From the NCBI GenBank assembly GCA_900239685.1, contig OENT01000050.1, positions 124,001 to 188,000 of the forward strand: a stretch of DNA of 64,000 nucleotides. The letters are read 5' to 3'. A model generated the notes under the pieces. That model worked only from the letters and a program-made list of their open reading frames with translations, did no database searches and was not told the origin of the DNA. Position 1 is the first letter of the stretch; every line of letters starts with the position of its first letter. The position numbers and the translations under genes are program-made. This DNA is from Rotaria macrura. Lineage: Eukaryota; Rotifera; Eurotatoria; Philodinida; Philodinidae. Shown here in pieces: positions 25,680-38,682 of the stretch.

Positions 25680-28460
25680 TTTTTTAGGTAATAGGTTTGA
25701 TTAGCGATGCGCCGACTACTGGTTCATCGTTCCCACTACTGTTCTGGCTTGTATACATAATAATGTAGTTGCTACAATTGCCCTGCAAATTCTTGAAGCT
25801 CAAGCAGTTATCGGAAATGAAAAGATGACCTTACGAATGGAACGCTGAGGATCTTACCTTGAATTTGGTTTGTATATCATGAATATTCGATGATGATTTG
25901 TATATTAGCACTCATGGCTTCTCTTAATCACAGGTAGCGCTACAGAAATGTCACTGATCCTCTACTGAAAGAGGGTCATATTATTAAAAGTATAAATTTC
26001 AACGCAGAAAAATATAATAACTGATCTCTTCATCTACAGGTTAAAGGACAGCGTTCAATGAAGTAGCTTTTGAATGCAATTACCGACGGCTAGACTAGTA
26101 AGGGATAGTACAAGAAACGTTGGTTAACTGCATAAAAAGATTCTAGCTGCTGATGTAGGTTGGGATGAGATAACGATTCATAATTCACATTGGAAACTAT
26201 CCCACTCTCAATCATCTTATAATGGCTAAATAGTATTGAGATTTTGATATTAATCTGGTACTAATGTTGACTATCACTCATATTGCTAATAATTTGGCTA
26301 CTGTTGAATAATGCTAAATACTATTATATACCACTGGGTATGAAACTTGATCAATACTGATTTCTATATTAAGTCGACGCAACTCTAGTATCGCTTCTAT
26401 TGTTATTTTGAAATGCCTATCTACACTATTAAATTCTTCTTTTAGTTCCGAGGGTCATTGAGCCAAATACTGCTATACAATGGTGTCAGAGTTCGTGTTC
26501 CCTTGAGTTTCGTCCCTGAAGAGCCTTGAGATTGTAGAATTTTATATATTTCTAGATATCTATTGATACGAATATTTACCTAGTCATTGTGGATTCTCGT
26601 AATTCTAGAAGCACGTGAGCCCACCATGGGTTCGCGGTCTTGGAAAACTTGTACTTGACGACAGTTTTTTTTTCTGGTGATTGGAAACATCCGTAGAAAG
26701 ACACTTATACAAAAACTGCATTACTCGACTATCAGTCCTTCCGTAAAGACTTCCCCAGTAATCATGAGTTCATAAACTCTCGTTGACATCTCTTATAGAC
26801 GAAATTTTTCTACAAGGAATGTTCGCTAAGATATATTTTATCAGTCACTTAAAGATTGAGATAGACGTCGAATATGCTTAAGTTAGTCTTGGAATGAAGA
26901 TTCATCTGCTGCACCATCAGGATATTAACAAATTGTCATCACACTCGAATCAATCTTTAGATGAATCACAAGTTTCTATTGATATTCACAAAGAAAGGCA
27001 GCCAGGTATCTGCGTTGCTTCGCTTGAGTAAAAAATGCAGTGGACAACAGTTCGTTCAATTTTCGAATAATCCTTCGGAGAGTATTTTATAATTTGCTAA
27101 GTTCCTAAATATACTGTACTACACAGGTAGCCATCTGTTTCCTGTGGTTTATACATCGAAGAATCTATGCTTCTATGAATCAAGTGATCGTATCAAAGAT
27201 ATAGATTAAAAGTAATCTTATAGAAAATTTTACAACGAAAAATCTATGATGGCTGATCGATATTTTCCGAAAAATCGGTTGTGAATTACTGTTTGATTAA
27301 CTTTATGATTCATTCTTTATTATGAATTGTAGTTATACTGTCTAGGAAAAACGTTGTGTTTTTGACTCAGATCCACTGTAGATTTTGTACAGATTTTGTG
27401 GGATTGTGAATAGGAATTAACCCTACGTTAACTGACAGCCATTGTGACAGTGAAATTCTCCAATTGATATCCTTCTTTTGATTGATTCATAAAAGTGGAG
27501 GGTATGAGAATAGTTGTGTGCAGTGATAGAAAATGAAAAATAGCCACACCCTCACCTTCAATTGCACGCTCGAGATCCAGTAAAATTGATCGAAAACCAA
27601 CTCACCCACGAGAAGATGGAACACTGAAAAAAGAACTGGCGATCTTCATCAAAGAATTACACAGAATACCATTAGATGCAGTTGCACAATTGATTCCAGA
27701 AAAAGATTCGATGTAGAACATTGTCCGAAAAAGAAATATCGAGGTTAAATTTGGATAAGAGCTAGCCAACAAACTTTGAGGAAGAATATGAACTAATGGC
27801 TATCGGTGATGCAATGAGAAATGATAATGCGTAATAACCCTGCCTTTCGCGGGAATCATCAGATAATGACTCCACGTTCAATGCCAATGATCATCATTGA
27901 TGCAAATAATAAAAGAGAAAGAGAAGTCTGGTGGTGTCTAAAATAAATACCGACCAAACAGTGCCAAAGTTGTGTTAAATGAAGTGTCTATAAGATTACG
28001 TATCCTAGAAACATCTGACTTTTATGTTCTTTATATAAGCAGATTCATGATCTTATCAGTGTTTTTTACAATCGAACAACAGACCCTCTAAGACTAAATT
28101 TGGAAATAATGAATGACATGATTTGAGAAAGTGTCGGTGCATTTGAAAAATTGTGGAGACCGAGTATATCTAACAATCGGTGACTTATCGCCAGGGGTAC
28201 AGCAATTTTGCACTATAATATGAAATTTGTATTCGACTTCAATGACTATGATGAAGTAATCTTCCTTCTCACCATGTTTCCGTCACGCTAGGATCCACTT
28301 CTATTCGAAACGTTCTCCTCTCGTAATGAATGGAAAGCCTGGAAAATTGTAGAACTTCGCAACTCGTTCGAAATTCTATCTAAGAACAGAAATATTAGTT
28401 TAAATCCACAATCCATTTCGCCTTAGCCGGTGAAATACAAGTGGGTTTGGTAACTCTCTG
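25680..28460 (+). pseudogene. decayed coding-like sequence, unidentified
   Basis: Several plus-strand stretches read as protein-like frames broken by scattered stops and frameshifts. Around 26940-27120 a frame rich in normal residues (SLDESQVSIDIHKERQPGIC) meets TAA codons. Around 27545-27715 a frame includes EDGTLKKELAIFIKELHRIP and DAVAQLIPEKD before a TAG. Around 28060-28430 a frame includes NRTTDPLRLNLEIMND, FNDYDEVIFLLTMFP and SSRNEWKAWKIVELRNSFE with at least three in-frame stops. This looks like an old gene or a transposable-element ORF in decay. I cannot name the family, and whether these pieces belong to one former gene is a guess. Confidence 0.3.
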
Positions 28461-29691
28461 TAACTAAGAGGGTTATTTTTGTATATACCATTTATAAAAA
28501 AAAAGAGTTTCGGATAATCTCACTTAGTTTTATTAAAGAACCAGTACTAAATGCCCAAACGGAAGTTAGCGAAAGTTCAAGGAGTTCTAATTATCCTACT
28601 AATAGGCATTCTCCGAAATGTTTAATCCTCAAATCCTAATTGCTAGATTTCATGAAAAACAGTTAAGCTAGAATATGATGAATGCAATCTGGGATGGAAA
28701 TTCATAGAAACCAAATTAAATGGAAGATTTGACGACAGTTCATAGCAGAGCAACTGAATTAGAAGCATACAATTCTGATTCTACGTCCAAACAGTACATA
28801 CAGTGCACAAATGTTATGTGTAGGTGGATCCTGTTCCATATATCAACCGGTATATTGAGAAAACACTTGCATAGGCTAAACAATCGGTCAGACGGTCGAA
28901 AACAGGTCCATTAAAAACATATCGAAACGGCCGAGTCGATGTAGTTTTTGATGCCAATTATGAATCTAGAGTCTAATACCGCTTTTAACAATGAAAAACA
29001 TGAGCATACATCGAGATACATTGAAAATAAGGACAAAAAAATGACATTCTTTCAGTTTTTACCGCTTTTGTTTTCTCCCGAACCTTACTTCCCAAGAAAG
29101 CTAAATAGATGGTGCGAAAGAGGAACTTTCGCTTTATCGAATGGTATATATCATCGTTTCCGTTAATTTCAATTGCGCATCTAACAGTGCGTCGACATTT
29201 GTTTTTGACGTGTTTTCTTCTGTCTAGGCCGGAGTATACAGTTTCATGCAAAGTCAGTTTCAAAAACGTTTTCTATTACGGTTTTGATCTCGCTATTCGA
29301 ATTCACACTCAGTTTCTAAAACTAAATTCGTAATGTTGAGAAATCACAAAAAATACTGCAAAAGCCCTATTTTTGTGGCTAAAATGACTGGAAAAATAAT
29401 TTCACAATTTCTCTGGCATTTCTCGGCACAGCCTTCACTTATTTTATACCAAAAGGATCAGCGTAAAGTTCTCTATAAACCCTCGGAGTTTTATCGAATT
29501 CAGAGATGGCCGATGTAACGGTGGCAGGAATCTGGCGAAATTACGCTGTTTGATTTATACTAAAGACTGTTCCCATTTACACTTAGCTAGCCATCTTTTA
29601 TCTTATGATCTCCATTTGATGTGTTGGTTTCTTTTAAGTTGCTTTCTAATGGTCTGTAATAGACCGCTTCCGCCTTGTGTACTACTCTTAT

Positions 29692-29886
29692 CCAAGCAGA
29701 CAAGAATTTGGAAACACGCGTTTAAACGCTCAATTTCTGAACTTTTTGGCGTTTTCACAATTAATAAGTGAAAATTTTACACAAAAAACGCGTTTATTGC
29801 GTTTTATTTATAAGCGTGAATGGGTGGCAATCGTGGTTTTCGTTTGATGCATTTAAACGCGTGTTTCCAAATTCTTGTCTGCTTGG
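29692..29886. mobile_element. short element with 38-bp terminal inverted repeats (MITE-like)
   Basis: A 195-bp unit whose first 38 bases (29692-29729, starting CCAAGCAGACAAGAATTTGG) are repeated inverted at 29849-29886 with a single mismatch. Homology stops sharply at both outer ends. The interior has no ORF but repeats a GCGTTT/AAACGC motif in both directions (ACGCGTTTAAACGC, GGCGTTTTCAC, ACGCGTTTATTGCGTTTT), resembling subterminal repeats. I do not see a convincing target-site duplication, so the superfamily is not assigned. Confidence 0.7.
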
Positions 29887-32800
29887 GTACCATTATGATT
29901 AATATGATTGATCATTCATTTGCTTTTTCTTCAATCTCCTCGATTATTAATTTTAAAAGAAGAGAATCCATATCATGTAAATCGTCTTACAATGGAAACT
30001 CTCCAACTGACAAGCTCCACTTGAACTCAAACTTTGCTTATAGAAAAGACTCATAATGTAAATAAAAGCTCTATATAATGATCCTTCTGATTAATGCCTT
30101 ACTATCACTTTATAATTAGGTTACTGAGATTTCACGACTGCTGCAGGCTATTGCAAGTACAATGCAATCAATAGAATTTCAATCGGAAATTTTGTCGAAA
30201 CATAGATCTCATCATTCATAAACCGTTATGCAAGATTCAGAAAGATATGAACAATTTCATCTCAAGCTATCAGATGCCCAGCGAATTTTGTTTTCTTGAA
30301 TGATTCGTCATAAGAGTACTTCTTTTAACATACTTGCTATCTTAATATTAGATTACTCGTCTTGACAAAAACTTGTAGAATATTTTAATGGTCATCAGTA
30401 GACACATGTAAGGCCAAGCCCAGAGCCAAACTATACGATATTCGAATATATCAACACTCTTAAGGTCTATCTGTTTTCAATTACAGCCTTTCTTAGTTTA
30501 ATACTTTGTAGTGCAAAAAGAAACCCATATCATAATAAATAAGGCTACCTAATTACACGTACAGTCTGCGTACAAGAAATCCTATTTAAGAAATTAATCA
30601 GTGTTATGTATACAATAAAATAACGAAGGTATCAATGCAGAGAAACATCTAATGGTTTCACTCATGTAGACACAGTCATACTGATTTGGCAGGCTACTAG
30701 AGAACCTTACTAATACTATTATCTAGATTAGTTCGAGAATACCGGATACTTTGCAGGATTAGATAAATTCGCCGATGATTTCCGAAATTTGCTTGAAACG
30801 ATGCACTCGACTTGTCTGCATTCGTGTCCCACAAATATGTTGAGATTTAGAAAGCAGATTGTAATCTCATTATAATGCAGATGTTCGTACCTTTAGCAAC
30901 ATCGTGTAATACCATTTGGAATATTTTCGACAATATTCGAAACCAAATAGCTATCTGTGGCTGCGTCCTTGTGTACGATAGACTGTATTTGCTCGCACGT
31001 TGTTTCCTTTCGGCCATATCAATATATATCTTGTAAATGTCTAATGTTTATCGATGGAAAAGAAAGACTAAGTAATAGATTTGATAACATGAATTTTTTT
31101 AAATGTAGTAATTTCAGCAACGAGATGATTTTTTTTTATGAATAAAAACTCGATTACAATTGAATAATAATGCACAAACAGAAAATCATGTAAAACCGTT
31201 TTGAACAGATTAAAGCTGATTTATGGGTGGATAGCAAAAAAAACAAGACTCAATGAATTTAAATTGGAGAAAAATAAAAAAAGAATGCATACCATTAAAA
31301 GAACGTTAGGAACATTAATCACACACATTTCATGTTCTTTCCCTCGAAGAACACCGGCGACAGCTGGGATAAATGACAAAAGATGAGTACACAAGAATTT
31401 TAGATGAATAAAACTAATTTGAATTTAAAAATGTGCATAGATCAAATGAGTCTCTTCATCTTAATCAACTATCATGCATGAAAACAAAAACTAGAACGAA
31501 AAACATGAAACTAGTGGATCTTAAAAAATGAGATATGAGATGAAATAGTAATAGAAGAATATCATTCTATTTCATACTATGAAGTATTGTTTAGTTCAAT
31601 ACTTATTTTTCTTTGAAAAAGTCAACTTCAATTCGTCATGAAGTACCACGAAGTTGAACAACTATTTAGTAAATAGTTTCTAGTAACAATATAGAAGTGT
31701 TGATCATTTCTTTTTTGTTTTTCATTACATATATTTTGATATTTGCATACTACTCAAATTAGTAAATGAGCGTGTTGAATTCGATTAATATAAAACTTCA
31801 GAGTAATCATGAAAAAGTGCATCTAGCTACTTATGTAGCCCTTGACTGATTTAAATTTGAATAAAAATAAAACGTAACCTTGAAAATAAAATGATGATTG
31901 TTGACTTTCACATGAGGTATTATAACGTTCGAATAGATGGTCATATAATAGACAATGAGGCACAGAAAATACTTTCAATTCTTTCCCGAATATAGTATCG
32001 AAGTTCGAGTAAATAAATATGGCGCATGTTGTTGATGGCAACTTCTTATAAAAATATCAATTTATTTTTTACAACTTTATAATTTGATTGTTTTAGAATA
32101 ACACTATCTATCTTTATAAAATTGCTGATTAGTCAGGATTGCTATTGTGATACATTTCACACGTACATACGTCATCACATTGTAAAAACATCAGAACATT
32201 TTGAATTGATTCAGCAATAACGACAGGATCAGTAAGACTTTTATGCTCTTCATTAACCATCTGATCATAGTAATTTTAGATTACGAGACAGCTTCTTTTT
32301 GAAGTCATGGATACTTAATATTCCAATAATGTCCTGTGAACTGACATCTATTTACTTTTTTTCTTGCTCAGATTATATCAACTTGTAAATCTATTAGTGA
32401 TGGAAATATCCTGAAAATTTCAGTTGTGAACTCCTTTTTTCTGAAAAATCAAAATTCTAAACATTATTCATATTCAATGAGAAACGCTACCATTCTCTCT
32501 TCTTCTTTTTATTTTATTACCTGAGGAAATTATGAGTTTTGAGTTGAAATTTTCACAATGTTTCTCTCACTAGTAGATTTATGGGTTAGTCAAATCGAAG
32601 CTCAGAAACATGTTCGTGTGTGTCATCGATATATATTATTGCAGAGACCGATGTTAAAGAATAAGCCAGTTCGACAATTGAAAACGTTCTATCGTTAATA
32701 TTTGTATACATCGGTATGATTATGTTTCCTGGATACTGTATAGCGGAAGCTTTCAACCGAATACATGAAAAATAGAAAAGCTATTACCCTGAAGAAAAAG

Positions 32801-34796
32801 CTTCATTTCAATTCACATCTGACAGAAAACGAGAAGCCGTTAAGGCTATTATGAGGGTACGTGAGAGAAAGAAAAGAAAGCAATTTTACAGTTCGGGTAG
32901 GTTCGTAAATAATTCAGATGTACTTAGACAATATCAGCATGTAACATACATATGTACTTTTTAAAGTTCTCTTACTTTACTGAATAGACTTATCCTATTA
33001 TAACTCAAGTACCTATATTGCCCCGATACGACTATTTTGTGATAGATTGATTGAAGAATTTTCTTTCATAAAAATGAGCACAATACATGTTAATTCTCAC
33101 CAAGCAGAAATACATAACTTGTGGTTCAGACGTTCAAGAACATTTGTAATATGAAAGACAAGACTTCATGTTTGAACATCAAATAAACTTCAGTATATTG
33201 TAATTCTTGCCGAGTTTTTTCATCTATCTAACAAGATTCTTTTCGTATCGAGCTTTGATCAAGAACCCTGAATTTTTTCTTTTTCTACCTGAAAACTATT
33301 TCTTACGGACTTCAAGATTAAAAGAAATTATTCAGGTGAATTGAAAAGAAATAAACCGGACGAAAATAAAGATGAGAAGAGCATCGACTAATTAGAACAA
33401 ATTACAACAGTGGTATTTTTACTTATTTCGATGCAATCCAATTATTTTTATTAGTATCTCGTTCATATATATATATCATGTCAAGAGCATCTGAATCTAA
33501 TACAGACAAGTGAACTTTCTAATTTGTTTGTATTTGTGTGACCTTTTGTCGGTCAGGATCAATTCTGTATAACTCGCTATAAAATATAAGAGAAGAAGTA
33601 AAATGTCAGTCGCTTCAGTTGTAAAAAAATAAAACCTAATTACAACTACATTTCACTAGAATGATAAAAGGTCGTCATATATCGGAAGAACATATTGCTG
33701 CATTTATTGTTTTTGAAATACTACAATAAACATTTGGTCATGATAAACACTAGTGACTTTTCAGTATCTTTCGTTTTAAAACTTGAAACTTCACTTAAAA
33801 TTATCTCAGATTGACAAGAAGATTTTCTACTCAATACAAAGGCATGTTATTTTCATGTGGTCAATACGTTTCGAAAAATTCAATTTTTTTTTACGCAAGC
33901 CTTTTATATGTATGAGTCAAAGATTAATTTATTCAGTGAGCTTTTTGGAACAAAAGAGTCACTTTCTTTTCATGGCAGGATGGTAGGAGTTGTCATCGAG
34001 AAAAAAAGACATGGTAAATAAAAATTGTATCATATAATTTTCAATCATGTCTAGTTTCTCATATCAAGAGATTTTATCAATCAAAAACAAATTCACATTG
34101 TGCAAGTGTCGCTTGTTTAAGAAAACCATTTAGCTTTGCATTCTGTGCCATACGTCATAATAACACATGTCTTTCATGAATAGTTTTGTATTCGATACAA
34201 TACTTTCCAATATGTGTCAAAATAATATTTCAGCATATTTATATATATATATATGTATATGAGTAGTAATCAGTGTTCCGAAAATAAACAAAAAGCATAA
34301 TGCTAAATATAAATTCAATAACAGATGTAGAAAATACTCGATAATTATATTTTTCCCTGTCAACTTTGTCTGAAAATAATTAATTAACAAATGAGAACTG
34401 ATTGAAATTTTCAGCTTAGAACAGAATTGTCTGATTAAACAATCTCCTTGTGATTTATGTCAAACTAATAGTTAATCTTTTTTATTGGTTGTTAATTATA
34501 ATGTTTTAACATAAAGAAAATGCGTATTCGAGATGGTAAAGGATCGGTTGCAATAAATTTATTAGTGGAGCGTTGGCAAAGGGAAGAAAAGAAATCAACG
34601 CTAAAAAATAAAAGGTAAAAAAATAATACAAAAAAAAAAGAAGAGAGAAAAAACTTATATAAACAAAGCAACCAAAATTTGTTCACACTGATTCATTCTT
34701 TTAACTAAAAAAATTATAGAGCTATTTGATACTGTCATTAGCTTATTTCTTTTTTTCATTTCCGATTTTCATAGATGATTTTTGCGTCGTTAATTT
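29887..34796. other. intergenic, mostly featureless with coding-like fragments
   Basis: Gene-poor stretch before the adenylate-kinase cluster. Short protein-like fragments occur near 30120-30220 (SRLLQAIASTMQS) and 30750-30870 (AGLDKFADDFRNLLETMHS) on the plus strand. They are isolated and not connected by visible splice sites into a gene. From about 31000 to 34796 I see nothing beyond AT-rich DNA and a short TA run near 34238. Confidence 0.35.
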
Positions 34797-35870
34797 TTAC
34801 GCAAGTTTGTCAAGAGCAGCACGTACTTCAACAAAAACATCATCAGGTGCTAATTCTGAATTGACCTAGAAAAGAGCAATCCAAAGAAAGAATAAAATCA
34901 TTGAAATTAAAAAAAGAAACATACCTCAGCTAGTTTGCCTTGTTTTTCGTACAAATCTAAAACAGGAAACGTTTGATCGTGAAATGTTTTCAAACGATTT
35001 TTAATGGTTTCTTCATTATCATCAACTCGACCAGATGTTTGACCTCGATGTAATAATCGTTTTGTCATCGTTTCATCACTTGCTTTTACATAGAGGACAA
35101 GATTACATGGAGCGATCTAAATGGAAAAAAAAACTAGAATACTAATCTGATATGGAATATTTCTAACGAACCATTTCTTCGAATTTTTTAGCTTGTGGAA
35201 CTTCACGGGGATATCCATCAATAAGAAAACCATTGGATTTAGCAGCATTCTTAATCATATTCTCTTTAAGTAAATCAAGAACAACTTCCTAAAAAAACAA
35301 AGATAATTTTTTTTTGTTGATACTAATAGTCAATGCACGATAAGATAAAATACCATTGGGACTAATTTGCCTTCTTTCATTAATGCATTGAGTTGTTCAC
35401 CTCGCTCAGATTTCGATTGAACGGCTTCACGAAGAAGATCACTAGAAAGAAGAAAGAAAAACAAAATCTTCGATATAGTTTTTTATTCAAGTAATTGTCA
35501 AACTTTTATTCTTACCCAGTACTTAAATGTGTAAATCCATATTTTTCTACGATTCGTTCGCATTGTGTACCTTTTCCTGATCCTAAAACGAAAAACATCG
35601 GTCCTCATTATGAATCAAAATTACTAAATAAAAATAACCTGGTCCACCGACGACGAAAATAATTTTTGAACTTTTCAATTTATCTAATCCAGCATGTTCA
35701 TCAACTAGTAAACAATAAAAAACAAAAAACGTAATTATCAGCGATTCATTGATGCTTACAAGATTATAGAGGTAAAAACATGCATTGCACAAAGGTCAGA
35801 AATTTGAATCAAACTAATGTGAAAAAAGAAGGGTTCTGGGAAGTTATGTTTTATTCTCACCGTGTGCCAT
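34797..35870 (-). CDS. AK1: adenylate kinase, AK1-like (cytosolic)
   Basis: Catalyses ATP + AMP = 2 ADP. About 195 residues, the length of short cytosolic AK1. The start at 35868-35870 begins a tiny exon (Met-Ala-His and one base) that splices in phase to [20 protein letters not shown]. The full P-loop [11 protein letters not shown] follows, split by an intron after the first base of a Gly codon. Then come [15 protein letters not shown], the AMP-site [13 protein letters not shown], the short-LID block [19 protein letters not shown], and the C-terminal VRAALDKLA before TAA at 34797-34799. All catalytic Arg/Asp motifs are visible, so it should be active. It is the most downstream member of a same-strand cluster of four related genes. 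The human AK5 second kinase domain also has YGFTHLSTG, so an origin from an AK5 second domain is possible. Confidence 0.93.
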
Positions 35871-36635
35871 TTTTTCTAGTGTATTATAGTTTGTATTTTA
35901 CTGTAGACTAGTACCTCTGAAATGCAACTAATAAGACAATGAGAAGTAGAACAACAAGAAGAAAGATCGTTTATATGAGTATTTGGTACTATCGAAAACA
36001 GTAGGGGTGGAGAAAAAAAAGAGGAAGATAAGCGGGGAGGTAGAGGAAACGAGAAGAAAAAAAAACTAAGTAAGGGAACGATGCTTCCTAAATAATATGT
36101 TGTGGTAAGCGTAGAAGAAACTATCGTAACCATAAATGTACACACCATTCCCTCGTCAGTCTATCGAGATATAACCTTTCAAGCAAAAGCTTTGTTTTTT
36201 GTTTTTCTGATAGCATAGAAACAACAGAAAAAAAGAAATCTAAGAGTCCAAACGTTGATGTCAGATCGACATAGCGATTTTTTCTCTACTAGGATAAATA
36301 AAAATACACAAAACATGCATTGATGAGAATATAATTATCGTTTTCTTTTTTTGTTTTTCAATAAGAACATATTTTTCACAGAAGCACGCTATTCTAGTTC
36401 TCTATTCTTATCTTAGTATTTTCTTTGAATTCATAGGTGAAGAAATATGATTATTCTTTAATTAAGAAAGTGATTATTGAATACAAAACGGTGAAAAGAT
36501 TTGGAAGGGTTTACACGTATATACCTTCGTTTGTTAAATTATCGTTATTATGCGTCTGAAAAATAGAAATTTTCTTCGTCAGATTGGAATATCGATACAC
36601 AAATAAAATTACATGTATTAAAAAAAAAAGAATTT

Positions 36636-38176
36636 TTATTGTTTACCTACTTGTTTTTGTTCCACTAAAAGAGCTAATGCTTGCTGTACATCAGAAAATA
36701 TATCATCTGCTTTTCGATTCGCATCAATTGTTACTAATTTTCCTTGTTTACCATAATGACCTAAAATAGGTGTTGTTTGTTCATGAAATGTAACTAGACG
36801 TTTGGCAATGGTTTCTTGGTTATCATCGATACGACCGCTGGTTTCACCACGTTTTATTAGTCGTTCAATCATGATTTCATCGGGTACATCGAAATAAACT
36901 AGAGCATTACATGGTGCTACTTCTTTTTCGAATTGAATACCTGTCGTTGACACAAAAGCAAAAAGAACATACAGTTAGTTTATGCTATTTATCAAATGGT
37001 AATTTTATCAAAACTGAGCAATTTGATATATAAGAAGAAATCAATTTAAGACTTACTAATTTGTTTTTACTTTACTACTGGAATGAAAATAAACATAAAT
37101 ATGGGATGTGTTAGTGTAATGAAAGCAATAGGAGAAAAAAAGAAAAATATATATCTTTATATTTTTACCTTGATCAACACGACGCGGAAATCCGTCGATT
37201 AAGAAGCCAGAAGCTTCGTTCACTTTTTCAAGAATTCCATCTTTAATTAAACCAAGAATATCTTCCTGTACAAAAAAAAAGAGTTGTGGAAAAAAATCAT
37301 TCATTTTATTGTTATTTTTCTCATCTTCTTGTCACTTTACCGTTGAAATAAGTTTTCCTTGTGACATAACATCATTAAAATAACGACCTTTTTCAGTTGT
37401 TGAATTTTCTGCAGCTGCTCGGATTAAATCACCTGCTGACAAATGTGTAAAACCATAGGTTTCAATCATTTTTTCACATTGTGTTCCTTTACCACTACCT
37501 TTATTAATTATAACGTGTAAATTTCGAAATATGGTGAAATATTGATTTTCACATACCAGGTCCACCGCCAACAAAAATAATAGGTTTGCCTTTAAGTAAA
37601 CCTGTAATATTAACTTCTTCTTTTTGGATATGTTGATCATGATCAACTTCTTGTGGTACTTGATGATGTACCGTTGACTTTGGTTTAACTTCAACAATCG
37701 GTTCCTCTCGTTTACCAGATGGTATAGCATCAAGTTTTGGTGATCGATTTAATTCTGTATGAAAAGATGTTGGTGGTGTAACATTGGCATCGTTCGAAGT
37801 TTTCAATGGAAGCAGTGTATTGTTCATACCACCTTTTCGTCCTATGAACGAATCCCATTTTAATTGTTGATTGCCATCTTTGTACTAAAGAAAATTAGAA
37901 CATGAGAAAATCATCTCGATCTTTACTACTCTCGTCTTTTTTGATTTAATCTGTGTTATACAACATACACGTGTTAATGATTCAATGATGAAGTCAAGAT
38001 GTTCTTCTGGTTTATGAACCATAAGACCAGTGATTAATGCCTAGACGAAACGAGAAAGTTCAACGATGAAATTTAATATAATATGTGAATTAAAAAGAAT
38101 TTACTTCAAATAGTTGAGGAATTTTTCGTTTAGCAATGTAATCTTTTGCTAATTCTGTGTTCGTATTTGTAGTCAT
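36636..38176 (-). CDS. AK5-like adenylate kinase with N-terminal docking-type domain
   Basis: Residues 1-60 (DYIAKRKIPQLFEALITGLM, KPEEHLDFIIESL, then LKWDSF) match the N-terminal domain of animal AK5, whose pattern (Y-x-x-x-x-IP-x-LF-x-x-L-x-x-GLM-x-x-KPE) resembles RIIa/DPY-30 dimerisation-docking helices. A charged, low-complexity linker of about 80 residues follows. Then comes one complete adenylate kinase domain: [67 protein letters not shown]. It ends KQVGKQ, then TAA at 36636-36638. Vertebrate AK5 has two kinase domains; here there is one, and a separate AK1-like gene lies 0.77 kb downstream. The start at 38174-38176 is the first Met before the conserved domain. Introns fall after LFE, after SLTR and inside the P-loop. 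A donor-like GTAGGT overlaps the last codons (see findings). Confidence 0.88.
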
Positions 38177-38682
38177 TTGATTCATTCTTGGAAGACAATA
38201 TTCGAGTTTTGCAATGAATTACAAAAACTAAAATCTACAAAAAAAGCGATACTGATATTGAGACTGAGTTTGATTTTGTATTTTTTGCGTTTGTTTTTTT
38301 TTCACATTTTTCACATAGAGACGATATGCTATGACGAACAAATGAATATTTACTCACATCTGTTCTTCGCGTAGTAATAGCACGAAGAGGACGAGGGTAA
38401 AAAAGAATGACAGACAGAAAAAAAGAGGAAAATGCATCTGATCACCAACACTACGACTGCTTCCTCGATAGGCGTATGGGCTTTTGAGGCACAAAAAATA
38501 TAAGAGACTATGAAGTAGACGAGAGCGAGCGTACATCGGAATAAAAGCAAGGGAAAAGAAAAAGAGGTCTGACCTCGCTATATTGCACATGAAACATTGA
38601 CAGTAGGATAGATGTAGAAAAAAAGCGTTACATAAAAAAAGAACAAAAAGGCATTGTTTCAGAATATTGCAACAATTCTCTT

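Noticed and set aside
28948..29333. Overlapping open frames on both strands
   Set aside because: Local drop in stop density without any recognisable protein on either strand; insufficient to call a gene.
35876..36148. 90-codon minus-strand frame upstream of the AK1-like gene
   Set aside because: Low-complexity Ser/Pro/Phe from a purine-rich tract; no connection in phase with the AK1-like start.
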